DNA of 8,828 nucleotides from Cryomorphaceae bacterium. GTDB lineage: Bacteria; Bacteroidota; Bacteroidia; Flavobacteriales; BACL11. A model generated the notes under the pieces. It was not told the origin of the DNA, ran no database searches, and saw nothing but the letters and a program-made list of their open reading frames with translations. How positions within the stretch are numbered: the stretch's first letter is position 1; every line of letters starts with the position of its first letter. The DNA lies in contig CATEYX010000134.1 in assembly GCA_949511925.1 (NCBI GenBank), positions 1 through 8,828 of the forward strand, given 5' to 3'. Shown in pieces: positions 1 through 5,881 of this stretch. The translations under genes and the position numbers were made by a program.

Positions 1-35
1 CCTGCGGCACCACCACCAATTACTGCTATTTTCAT
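1..35 (-). CDS. Partial FAD/NAD(P)-binding flavoprotein, N-terminus only
   Basis: Only the first 11 codons and part of the twelfth lie in the window, starting at the ATG at 35-33 on the minus strand. They read MKIAVIGGGAA, followed by a G-starting partial codon. This is a hydrophobic beta strand running into a glycine-rich GxGxxG dinucleotide-binding turn, as found at the very N-terminus of FAD- or NAD(P)-dependent oxidoreductases. The GGGAAG form resembles the HI0933/BaiN-like flavoproteins common in Bacteroidota, but other Rossmann flavoenzymes begin in the same way. The start codon overlaps the stop of the upstream membrane protein by one base (TAATG), so the two are probably translated from one mRNA. 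The subfamily cannot be settled from this fragment. Confidence 0.6.
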   Translation of the reverse strand, partial: MKIAVIGGGAA

Positions 36-457
36 TATCTTCTTTTTACTTGTTCAATTAGAGCTACAATGAAAGAAACTAGAACTATTATTTGAAAAAT
101 AAAATATACAGATGGTAAAATAATGTAATCGCTTAATGAAGATAGTAAGTAAAGGTTAATAAATCCAGTAGTAATTAAACCTACAACTGAGTAGTAAATA
201 ACACGTCCTTTTAATTTTCTAAGACTAAACATTAAAAAACTAGCTAGAAGTTCAAAACTGCCAATAAACTGTGCATATATATAAGCAATTTCCCCTTTAT
301 CACCTTCTAAACTAATTACATCAAATTCTTTAGTAAAAAATACTACTAAAATACCTAATGTAAACAAAATAAAAGAATAAGCCGTAAAGAGTATTTCTGT
401 TATTGACTTTTGTTTTTTCTGATTATTAGTTTTTGATGCTTTTTTGTTATCTATCAT
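35..457 (-). CDS. Small four-helix integral membrane protein, function unknown
   Basis: The predicted protein has 140 residues. A lysine-rich, probably cytoplasmic N-terminus (about residues 5-17) is followed by four hydrophobic stretches long enough to cross the membrane, at about 21-42, 57-78, 85-106 and 111-134. The acidic loop at about 43-56 and the KLKGR loop after helix 2 fit alternating topology, and the protein ends in a basic tail (VKRR). I do not recognise the family; small four-helix DUF families such as DUF4345 look similar, but I see no diagnostic motif. The stop overlaps the start of the flavoprotein gene by one base, implying translational coupling. A -7-like box lies just upstream, after the typA terminator, so the gene probably has its own promoter. 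Hydropathy and tight packing with the next gene support it as real. Confidence 0.8.
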   Translation of the reverse strand: MIDNKKASKTNNQKKQKSITEILFTAYSFILFTLGILVVFFTKEFDVISLEGDKGEIAYIYAQFIGSFELLASFLMFSLRKLKGRVIYYSVVGLITTGFINLYLLSSLSDYIILPSVYFIFQIIVLVSFIVALIEQVKRR

Positions 458-477
458 GCTTGTAGATTTATGAAATT

Positions 478-485
478 CAAAGATA
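478..485 (-). promoter_or_regulatory. Candidate -7 box (TATCTTTG) for the membrane protein gene
   Basis: The minus strand reads TATCTTTG, a full match to the Bacteroidota -7 element TAnnTTTG, ending about 20 nt before the ATG at 457. No TTG-type -33 element is visible; that position is taken up by the typA terminator hairpin. Placement between a terminator and the next start codon is what makes it plausible. Confidence 0.5.
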
Positions 486-489
486 ATAA

Positions 490-515
490 AAATGGAGGCT
501 TTTATACCTCCATTT
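490..515 (-). terminator. Intrinsic terminator downstream of typA
   Basis: A perfect 9-bp inverted repeat (AAATGGAGG at 490-498, CCTCCATTT at 507-515) encloses an 8-nt loop. It begins 22 nt after the typA stop codon. On the minus strand the stem is followed by a T-rich stretch (TTATTATCTTT). The T tract is imperfect, so termination may be partial and allow read-through into the membrane protein gene. Confidence 0.7.
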
Positions 516-537
516 ATATATCTATATTTTATGTTCT

Positions 538-2307
538 TTATCTGTAGCTAATTTTACGCATTCTTAATGATTCTGGCGTAACTTCTAAATACTCATCAGC
601 TTGAATATATTCCATACTTTCTTCCAGCGAAAAATCAATTTTTGGTGCAATAACAATAGTTGCATCAGTACCTGACTTTCTCATGTTAGTTAACTGCTTT
701 CCTTTAATAACATTAATATCCAAATCATCTTCACGACTATTTTCTCCAATTACTTGTCCTTTATAAATAGCTGTTCCTGGTGAGATAAAGAATTTCCCTC
801 TATCTTGTAATTTCCCAATTGAAAATGCTGTTGAACTTCCTGCTTCCATTGAAATTAATGAACCTTTCATACGCTCAGAAATTTCACCTTTATGAGGTCC
901 GTATTCTCTGAATCGGTGAGTCATAATTGCATTACCAGCAGTAGCAGTAAGCATATTGTTTCTTAATCCTATTAATCCTCTTGAAGGAATGTCAAATTCT
1001 AAATGTTGTAAATCACCTTTTGGTTCCATTATCAACATATCTCCTTTTCTTTGAGTAACCAAATCAATTGCTTTACCAGAAAATTCAGCAGGCACATCAA
1101 TAACTAATGTTTCCATTGGTTCACATTTCTTACCATCAATTGTTTTGTAGATTACTTGTGGTTTCCCAACTTGTAATTCAAATCCTTCTCTACGCATAGT
1201 TTCAATAAGTACTGACAAATGCAAGATACCTCTACCGAAAACATTAAATTTCTCTTCAGAAGTTCCATCTTCAACTTTTAATGCTAAGTTTTTCTCTAAT
1301 TCTTTATATAATCTATCTCTTAAATGACGAGAAGTACAGTATTTCCCTTCTTTACCAAAGAAAGGAGAATTGTTAATTGTAAAAAGCATACTCATAGTAG
1401 GCTCATCAATAGAAATTCTTGGTAATTCTTCAGGGTTATCTAAATCAGCTAAAGTATCTCCGATTTCAAAATCATCAATGCCAACCATTGAACAAATATC
1501 ACCAGCACGAGCTGTTTTTACTTGAACCTTACCCATACCTTCAAATACATGTAATTCTTTAATTCTTACTTTCTTTCTTACACCGTCTGCTTTACAGAGA
1601 ATATAATCTTTTCCTTCTACTAAATCTCCTCTAAAGATACGACCAATTGCAATACGACCAACAAATTTTGAGTAATCCAAAGATGTAATTTGCATTTGTG
1701 GTGTTCCTTCATTGTATGGTGCTGCAGGAATTTCAGAAATTACGACATCTAATAAAGCAGAGATGTCATTTGTTTTTTCTTTCCAATCTAAACTCATCCA
1801 TCCTTCTTTTGAAGAACCAAAAATGGTAACAAAATCCAACTGATCTTCAGTAGCATCCAAATTAAACATTAAGTCAAAAATTGCATCTTGAACTAAATCA
1901 GGAGTACAATTTTCTTTATCTACTTTATTTACTACAACGATAGGTTTCAATCCTAATTCAATTGCTTTACTTAGTACAAACCTTGTTTGTGGCATTGCAC
2001 CTTCAAAAGCATCAACTAATAATAATACCCCATCAGCCATTTTAAGTACACGTTCAACTTCTCCTCCAAAGTCAGCATGCCCTGGTGTATCAATTACATT
2101 AATTTTTACATCCTTATAAGTAACGGATACATTCTTAGAAAGAATAGTAATTCCTCTTTCTCTTTCTAAATCATTACTATCTAATAATAATTCTGTTCTT
2201 TCTTTTCTTTCGTCAAGAACTTTACATTGGTCAATAATTTTATCGACTAATGTTGTTTTTCCGTGATCGACATGGGCAATAATTGCTATGTTTCTGATTG
2301 ATTGCAT
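538..2307 (-). CDS. typA: Translational GTPase TypA/BipA
   Basis: This is a 589-residue ribosome-binding GTPase of the EF-G/LepA superfamily, close to the usual TypA length of about 600. It acts in the cytoplasm on the ribosome and is linked in other bacteria to 50S assembly and growth under stress or cold. The G domain shows the P-loop AHVDHGKT (11-18), switch I RERGITI (49-55), G3 DTPGH (73-77) and G4 NKVD (127-130). Domain II follows at about 205-300, with EF-G-like domains III and V after it. The C-terminal region specific to TypA carries the conserved stretches GSLISMEAG and KQLTNMRKSG near residues 485-555. The ATG at 2307 opens directly into the conserved MQSIRNIAIIAHVDHGKT start, so the start is secure. 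It appears monocistronic, with a -7 box upstream and a hairpin downstream. No key motif is missing. Confidence 0.98.
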   Translation of the reverse strand: MQSIRNIAIIAHVDHGKTTLVDKIIDQCKVLDERKERTELLLDSNDLERERGITILSKNVSVTYKDVKINVIDTPGHADFGGEVERVLKMADGVLLLVDAFEGAMPQTRFVLSKAIELGLKPIVVVNKVDKENCTPDLVQDAIFDLMFNLDATEDQLDFVTIFGSSKEGWMSLDWKEKTNDISALLDVVISEIPAAPYNEGTPQMQITSLDYSKFVGRIAIGRIFRGDLVEGKDYILCKADGVRKKVRIKELHVFEGMGKVQVKTARAGDICSMVGIDDFEIGDTLADLDNPEELPRISIDEPTMSMLFTINNSPFFGKEGKYCTSRHLRDRLYKELEKNLALKVEDGTSEEKFNVFGRGILHLSVLIETMRREGFELQVGKPQVIYKTIDGKKCEPMETLVIDVPAEFSGKAIDLVTQRKGDMLIMEPKGDLQHLEFDIPSRGLIGLRNNMLTATAGNAIMTHRFREYGPHKGEISERMKGSLISMEAGSSTAFSIGKLQDRGKFFISPGTAIYKGQVIGENSREDDLDINVIKGKQLTNMRKSGTDATIVIAPKIDFSLEESMEYIQADEYLEVTPESLRMRKISYR

Positions 2308-2324
2308 ATTAAAATTTTAGGCGG

Positions 2325-2332
2325 CAAAATTA
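2325..2332 (-). promoter_or_regulatory. Candidate typA -7 box (TAATTTTG)
   Basis: The minus strand reads TAATTTTG followed by CCGCC, an exact TAnnTTTG match that ends 17 nt before the typA ATG. Transcription would start a few bases further on, leaving a leader of roughly 10-15 nt without a Shine-Dalgarno sequence. I found no good -33 TTG at 19-21 bp. The TTTGC-GCC continuation matches the ndk and tRNA promoters in this window. Confidence 0.6.
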
Positions 2333-2353
2333 CTCTTATTTTTCTCTTAAATA

Positions 2354-2383
2354 AGAAAAGGCCAACAAATGTCAGCCTTTTCT
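2354..2383 (-). terminator. Intrinsic terminator after the cyclophilin-FKBP gene
   Basis: AGAAAAGGC (2354-2362) and GCCTTTTCT (2375-2383) form a perfect 9-bp stem with a 12-nt loop. It lies 66-95 nt beyond the stop of the prolyl isomerase gene and just before the typA promoter. On the minus strand the distal arm contains TTTT and is followed by TATTTAA, so the T tract is modest. Its position between two same-strand units supports a terminator role. Confidence 0.6.
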
Positions 2384-2431
2384 GTAATATTAAAATAATG
2401 ATCTTTTTTAACTTCCATTTCTCATGGTTGC

Positions 2432-2447
2432 CAATAGTTCTCTATTG
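2432..2447. repeat. Short perfect inverted repeat at the 3' end of the prolyl isomerase gene
   Basis: CAATAG (2432-2437) and CTATTG (2442-2447) are perfect 6-bp arms around a TTCT spacer, immediately after the prolyl isomerase stop codon. The stem is A/T-rich and has no T tract after it, so it is not a convincing terminator by itself. It may protect the mRNA 3' end or be chance. Confidence 0.3.
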
Positions 2448-2448
2448 A

Positions 2449-3528
2449 TTAATGATTATGACCTTTGTGTAAGTCTTCCGTATCTTGTTTAACTCCCATT
2501 AACTCAACTTCAAAAATCAAAGTTGCATTTGGTGGTATCACACCTCCAGCACCTCTTTCACCATAAGCTAAGTGAGGTGGTATAATAAAAGTTGCTTTTC
2601 CGCCTACTTTTAGTAAAGCAATTCCTTCATCCCATCCTGGTATTACTCTTCCTTCTCCTAATGGAAATTCAATAGGAGCGTTTCTGTCATATGAAGAATC
2701 AAATTTAGTGCCATCAGCTAGTTTACCAGTATAGTGTACGGATACTGTTTTCCCTGCAGTTGCTTGAGCGCCAACACCTTCTTTGATCATAAAGTAAGCT
2801 AAACCACTTTCAGTAAATGTAGCTCCTTCAGTTAATTTTTTCATTGTCTGAGTTGATTTATCTGCTTTTTCAGAATTTGCTTTTTCAATTTCTGCTTTAG
2901 CAGTTATAAATATATTATTTGCATCAAATTCTTTTGCGGCAGAACCCTCTCTAACAATAGTTACTGAAATCATTATATCGTCTTGAGCAATTGAATTCAC
3001 AACATTCATACCTTCAACAACATTTCCGAAAACTGAATGCTTCCCGTCTAACCAAGATGTTTCTTTATGAGTAATAAAAAATTGTGAACCATTAGTAGTA
3101 GGTCCTGAGTTTGCCATAGATAAAATTCCTCCTTTATCATGCTTTAAGTCAGGATGAAATTCATCAGCAAATTTATATCCAGGATCACCAGTTCCGTTAC
3201 CATCAGGACATCCACCTTGAACCATAAAGTCAGCAATTACTCTGTGGAATTTTAATCCATCATAATAAGGAGTACCTAATTCTTTTTTATTGTTTTTTAA
3301 TGTTCCTTCAGCAAGCCCAACAAAGTTAGCTACTGTAAGTGGAGTTTTTTCATATTCCAATTGGATTAGGATTTCTCCTTTAGTGGTGTTAATTTTTGCG
3401 TACATACCGTTTTCTAAATTTGATTTTGCATTATTATTAGTTGTATTTTCTTTTTTATTGAAAATATTTTGTGAAAATGAGCTTAATGTTACAGCACATA
3501 GTATTGATAGGATTGTTATTTTTCTCAT
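2449..3528 (-). CDS. Exported dual-domain peptidyl-prolyl isomerase (cyclophilin-FKBP fusion)
   Basis: This 359-residue protein carries two unrelated prolyl cis-trans isomerase folds. Residues 1-20 look like a Sec signal peptide (basic start, hydrophobic core, SSFSQ before the likely cut); C11 sits in a poor lipobox context, so a soluble periplasmic protein is more likely than a lipoprotein. The cyclophilin domain (about 42-205) keeps the residues matching human CypA R55, F60, Q63, N102, F113, W121 and H126: R96, F101, Q104, N140, F151, W159 and H164. A charged linker (about 206-235) leads to an FKBP domain (about 238-347), with equivalents of FKBP12 Y26, F36, D37, W59, Y82 and F99 at Y266, F276, D277, W299, Y322 and F339. 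The tail ends in HKGHNH. Both active sites look intact, so a role in folding exported proteins is inferred. The gene starts 3 nt after the DHH gene. Confidence 0.95.
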   Translation of the reverse strand: MRKITILSILCAVTLSSFSQNIFNKKENTTNNNAKSNLENGMYAKINTTKGEILIQLEYEKTPLTVANFVGLAEGTLKNNKKELGTPYYDGLKFHRVIADFMVQGGCPDGNGTGDPGYKFADEFHPDLKHDKGGILSMANSGPTTNGSQFFITHKETSWLDGKHSVFGNVVEGMNVVNSIAQDDIMISVTIVREGSAAKEFDANNIFITAKAEIEKANSEKADKSTQTMKKLTEGATFTESGLAYFMIKEGVGAQATAGKTVSVHYTGKLADGTKFDSSYDRNAPIEFPLGEGRVIPGWDEGIALLKVGGKATFIIPPHLAYGERGAGGVIPPNATLIFEVELMGVKQDTEDLHKGHNH

Positions 3529-3531
3529 AGT

Positions 3532-4551
3532 TTAATTAGCTTTATTTAGTTCAGTTTTATATTTATTTATTATTTTTTCAACTTTTGTAATTGTTTCATT
3601 TACTGTTAGTTCAGACATTCCACCTGAAGCATTCATGTGCCCTCCTCCGCTAAAATATTTGTTAGCAATTCCATTTACTTTAAAGTTTCCTTTTGAGCGT
3701 AATGAAAGTTTAACCATTCCATCTTTTTCGGCTATAAAAATAGCAAATTTTATTCCTTCAATTGCTAATGCATAGTTAACAAATCCTTCAGTATCTCCTT
3801 TCTTAAATTCAAATCTTTTCAATTCTTCATCGTTTAACGAAATAATGGCAGCATTATTTTCTGGATACAATCTTAATTTTTCATTTAGGCAATAACCTAA
3901 TAATTTTATTCTTGTTGCAGATGAATTATCATATATCAAATCATGAATTTTAGCGTTATCAGCTCCTGCATTAATCAGCTGGGCAATTACATTGTGCGTT
4001 TTTGCAGTAGTTGATGCGTATTTGAAACTACCTGTATCTGTCATTATTCCTACATATAAACATTCAGCTATAGCTTTATTTAAGTAAGTAGTCATATCCA
4101 TAGCATCTATCACCTCAAAGACCATTTGAGCTGTGGAGCAGGCACCTGTGTCCGAAAAGATGATATCTGCAATCTCACTATCGGGGTCTTGATGATGATC
4201 AATCATAACTTTGGTTGCATTGCTGTTTTCTATTGCATCAGCATAAGTTGCAATCCTGCTTAAATGACTAAAGTCTAAAAGAAAAATTAACTCTGCTTCA
4301 CTAGTAATTTTATTAGATTCTACTTCATTTTCATCATAAGTAATAACATCGTTGTTACCTGGTAACCAGTGTAAAAATTTAGCATACCCGTTGGGCGTTA
4401 TTATTCGTACTTCATGCCCTAGTTGCTTTAGCAAATGCAATAAACCTAGCGATGAACCAATTGCATCTCCGTCAGGACCTTTATGGGTTGTTATAACTAT
4501 TTTTTTAGGGCTACTTAATAGTGCTTTTAGTTCTTGTGCATTTTTTGTCAT
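3532..4551 (-). CDS. nrnA: DHH/DHHA1 phosphoesterase, NrnA-like oligoribonuclease/pAp phosphatase
   Basis: From the ATG at 4551 the protein has 339 residues, typical of NrnA. Such enzymes use Mn2+ to degrade very short RNA oligonucleotides and often dephosphorylate 3'-phosphoadenosine 5'-phosphate in the cytoplasm. The metal-binding motifs are all present: THKGPDGDA (D27, D29), D93 in LDFSH, the signature DHH (118-120) and D172 in TDTG. The C-terminal DHHA1 domain carries the substrate-binding GGGHMNASGG (302-311). A longer reading frame from a TTG at 4560 is possible, but that TTG is part of a TATTTTTG -7 box and family members begin close to this ATG. The prolyl isomerase gene follows after 3 nt (TAA ACT ATG), so the two form an operon. 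Exact substrate preference (nano-RNA, pAp or c-di-nucleotide products) cannot be read from sequence. Confidence 0.93.
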   Translation of the reverse strand: MTKNAQELKALLSSPKKIVITTHKGPDGDAIGSSLGLLHLLKQLGHEVRIITPNGYAKFLHWLPGNNDVITYDENEVESNKITSEAELIFLLDFSHLSRIATYADAIENSNATKVMIDHHQDPDSEIADIIFSDTGACSTAQMVFEVIDAMDMTTYLNKAIAECLYVGIMTDTGSFKYASTTAKTHNVIAQLINAGADNAKIHDLIYDNSSATRIKLLGYCLNEKLRLYPENNAAIISLNDEELKRFEFKKGDTEGFVNYALAIEGIKFAIFIAEKDGMVKLSLRSKGNFKVNGIANKYFSGGGHMNASGGMSELTVNETITKVEKIINKYKTELNKAN

Positions 4552-4557
4552 ATGCTG

Positions 4558-4565
4558 CAAAAATA
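4558..4565 (-). promoter_or_regulatory. Candidate -7 box (TATTTTTG) of the DHH-prolyl isomerase operon
   Basis: The minus strand reads TATTTTTG then CAGCAT and the ATG at 4551. The box matches TAnnTTTG exactly and shares TTTGCAGC with the ndk and tRNA promoters. Its last G is only 7 nt before the A of the ATG, so the transcript should be almost leaderless. No -33 TTG is apparent. Confidence 0.55.
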
Positions 4566-4600
4566 GTAAAAGAAATAATAGCTAGGATGCTAATAATTTC

Positions 4601-4608
4601 TAATTTTG
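4601..4608 (+). promoter_or_regulatory. Candidate ndk -7 box (TAATTTTG)
   Basis: TAATTTTG followed by CAGCCC matches the Bacteroidota -7 element exactly and lies 28 nt before the ndk ATG, giving a leader of about 25 nt. The leader is A/T-rich with no Shine-Dalgarno sequence. No clear TTG is found 19-21 bp upstream. It is divergent from the DHH promoter, about 35 bp away. Confidence 0.6.
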
Positions 4609-4636
4609 CAGCCCTTAATAAATAAAACTTTAAAAG

Positions 4637-5053
4637 ATGTCAAATATTACATTTACAATGATTAAACCAGAAGCTGTTGCAGCTGGAAATACTGGTGCTA
4701 TCTTAAACAAAATTGAAGTAGCAGGATTTAGAATTGTAGCTTTGAAAAAAGTTCATTTATCTAAAGAAAGAGCTAGTGAGTTTTATGCTGTACATAGTGA
4801 GCGTCCATTTTATGGTGAGTTGGTTGATTACATGTGTGAATTCCCAATTATGGCTGCTATTTTAGAAAAAGATAATGCGGTTGCTGATTTTAGAACCTTA
4901 ATTGGGGCTACTAATCCTGCAGATGCTGCACAAGGAACAATTAGAGCAGAATTTGCTGAGAGTTTAGCTAAAAATGCTGTACACGGTTCTGATTCTGATG
5001 AGAATGCTAATATTGAAGCTGACTTCCATTTCTCAGCTGAGGAAAGATTTTAG
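4637..5053 (+). CDS. ndk: Nucleoside diphosphate kinase
   Basis: This cytoplasmic enzyme transfers the gamma phosphate from ATP to nucleoside diphosphates through a phosphohistidine, balancing NTP and dNTP pools. At 138 residues it has the standard bacterial length (about 135-145). The catalytic histidine is H116 in NAVHGSDS (113-120). The other nucleotide- and phosphate-binding residues are also present: K10 in MIKPEAV, Y50, F58 in ERPF, R86 and T92 in FRTLIGATNP, R103 and N113. The ATG at 4637 begins the usual short N-terminal strand (MSNITFTMIKPEAV). The gene has its own promoter, is divergent from the DHH operon and ends at a strong hairpin shared with the converging umuD-like gene. Nothing is unusual about it. 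Confidence 0.99.
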   Translation: MSNITFTMIKPEAVAAGNTGAILNKIEVAGFRIVALKKVHLSKERASEFYAVHSERPFYGELVDYMCEFPIMAAILEKDNAVADFRTLIGATNPADAAQGTIRAEFAESLAKNAVHGSDSDENANIEADFHFSAEERF

Positions 5054-5080
5054 TAAAATAATTTTTGTTAAAATTTAATT

Positions 5081-5110
5081 ATAGCCACTTGAAGGAGTGG
5101 CTATTTTTTT
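5081..5110. terminator. Bidirectional intrinsic terminator between ndk and umuD-like gene
   Basis: ATAGCCACT (5081-5089) and AGTGGCTAT (5096-5104) form a perfect 9-bp stem with a 6-nt loop. A run of seven T (5104-5110) follows on the plus strand, making a strong ndk terminator. On the minus strand, where the umuD-like gene ends at 5121, the run of seven A precedes the stem and AATTAAATTTT follows it, so the hairpin can serve both converging units. Confidence 0.88.
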
Positions 5111-5120
5111 ATAGTATTTC

Positions 5121-5570
5121 CTAAACCTTATGAATTACATAGGTAACTACTCCCCAAACCTTAAAGTCCATATCCTCAGTAATTTCAATAGGTGTGAAAT
5201 TTTCATTCTCCGGCATTAGGTATAATTTCTTATCCGAAACATTTACTCGTTTTACAGTAAATTCATTGTCAATAACTGCTAACACGATACTTCTGTTTTC
5301 AGGTTCAATCGCTCTATCCACTAACATTACATCACCACTTTGTATCCCAGCATCTTTCATGCTCTCTCCTATCGCCTTTACACAAAAAGTGTGGCTAGGG
5401 TTTCTCACCAAATGATCATGCAGATTCAAATCCAAATCCATAGCCTCATCAGCAGGTGAAGGGAATCCTGCAGGCACACTGCCTTCAAAAAGAGAAATAG
5501 TGTCCAATTTATCCGTTTCTAAAGCATAGAAAGCAAGTTCGTCAGTAGTTTTTATAGATTTTAGTTTCAT
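5121..5570 (-). CDS. umuD: UmuD-like S24 self-cleaving protein
   Basis: The 149-residue protein belongs to peptidase family S24 (LexA/UmuD) and lacks the helix-turn-helix DNA-binding domain of LexA, so it is UmuD-like, not a repressor. The nucleophile is S70 in AIGESM and the general-base lysine is K107 in FTVKRV. The 37-residue spacing equals that of S60 and K97 in E. coli UmuD. The likely self-cleavage bond is A34-G35 in VPAGFPSPA, corresponding to C24-G25 of UmuD and again at the same distance from the serine. By analogy, RecA-filament-stimulated cleavage would give UmuD', the partner of the error-prone polymerase UmuC. It follows the DUF721 gene by 20 nt, so it is probably the last gene of the recF cluster. 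No umuC is in this window; past it lies the terminator and ndk on the other strand. Confidence 0.88.
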   Translation of the reverse strand: MKLKSIKTTDELAFYALETDKLDTISLFEGSVPAGFPSPADEAMDLDLNLHDHLVRNPSHTFCVKAIGESMKDAGIQSGDVMLVDRAIEPENRSIVLAVIDNEFTVKRVNVSDKKLYLMPENENFTPIEITEDMDFKVWGVVTYVIHKV

Positions 5571-5590
5571 TGTAAGTGAATCGTATGAGT

Positions 5591-5881
5591 TTATTTTAAG
5601 ACTATATCTTTTAGGAAAGGTTTTCCTAATCGGTTATTTATTTGTTGTAAAAGTTCAGTTTTTTTGTAGCTTAATTCATTACGCATGGGTGCTGACTTTA
5701 GTTTAACATACAATATGCCTTTGTATATTTTTCTACTTATAATGTATTTTATTAAAGCCTCTCCCATTAAATCATCCCAAATTGCCAAAGCATCTAATTC
5801 GTCAAGCTTACCCGATAGCTTTGGGTTTTTCATTAGCTTCCTTATGATGTCGCCAACATTATGTGTGTTTTTACCTCTCAT
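5591..5881 (-). CDS. DUF721 (DciA-like) domain protein
   Basis: This 96-residue basic protein is close to the usual size of Bacteroidota DUF721 proteins. Family-like features are the tryptophan-glycine segment IWDDLMGEAL (34-43) and the strand-helix segment LYVKLKSAPMRNEL (57-70), with a basic surface around KIYKG and SYKK. The DUF721 domain defines DciA, which in many bacteria helps load or operate the replicative helicase DnaB; whether this short version does so is inference. Its ATG overlaps the recF stop by one base (TAATG), indicating coupled translation, and the umuD-like gene follows 20 nt on. Association with recF fits a role at replication forks. Nucleic acid binding without helicase loading is the main alternative. 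Confidence 0.88.
   Translation of the reverse strand: MRGKNTHNVGDIIRKLMKNPKLSGKLDELDALAIWDDLMGEALIKYIISRKIYKGILYVKLKSAPMRNELSYKKTELLQQINNRLGKPFLKDIVLK

Noticed and set aside
4352..4585. Plus-strand open frame opposite the DHH gene
   Set aside because: It lies antisense to a strongly conserved coding region and its translation has no domain-like features; the same holds for other frames opposite the prolyl isomerase, umuD-like, DUF721, recF and TPR genes.
5121..5570. LexA as an alternative call for the S24 protein
   Set aside because: There is no N-terminal helix-turn-helix; the 34 residues before the cleavage site are too few for the LexA DNA-binding domain.
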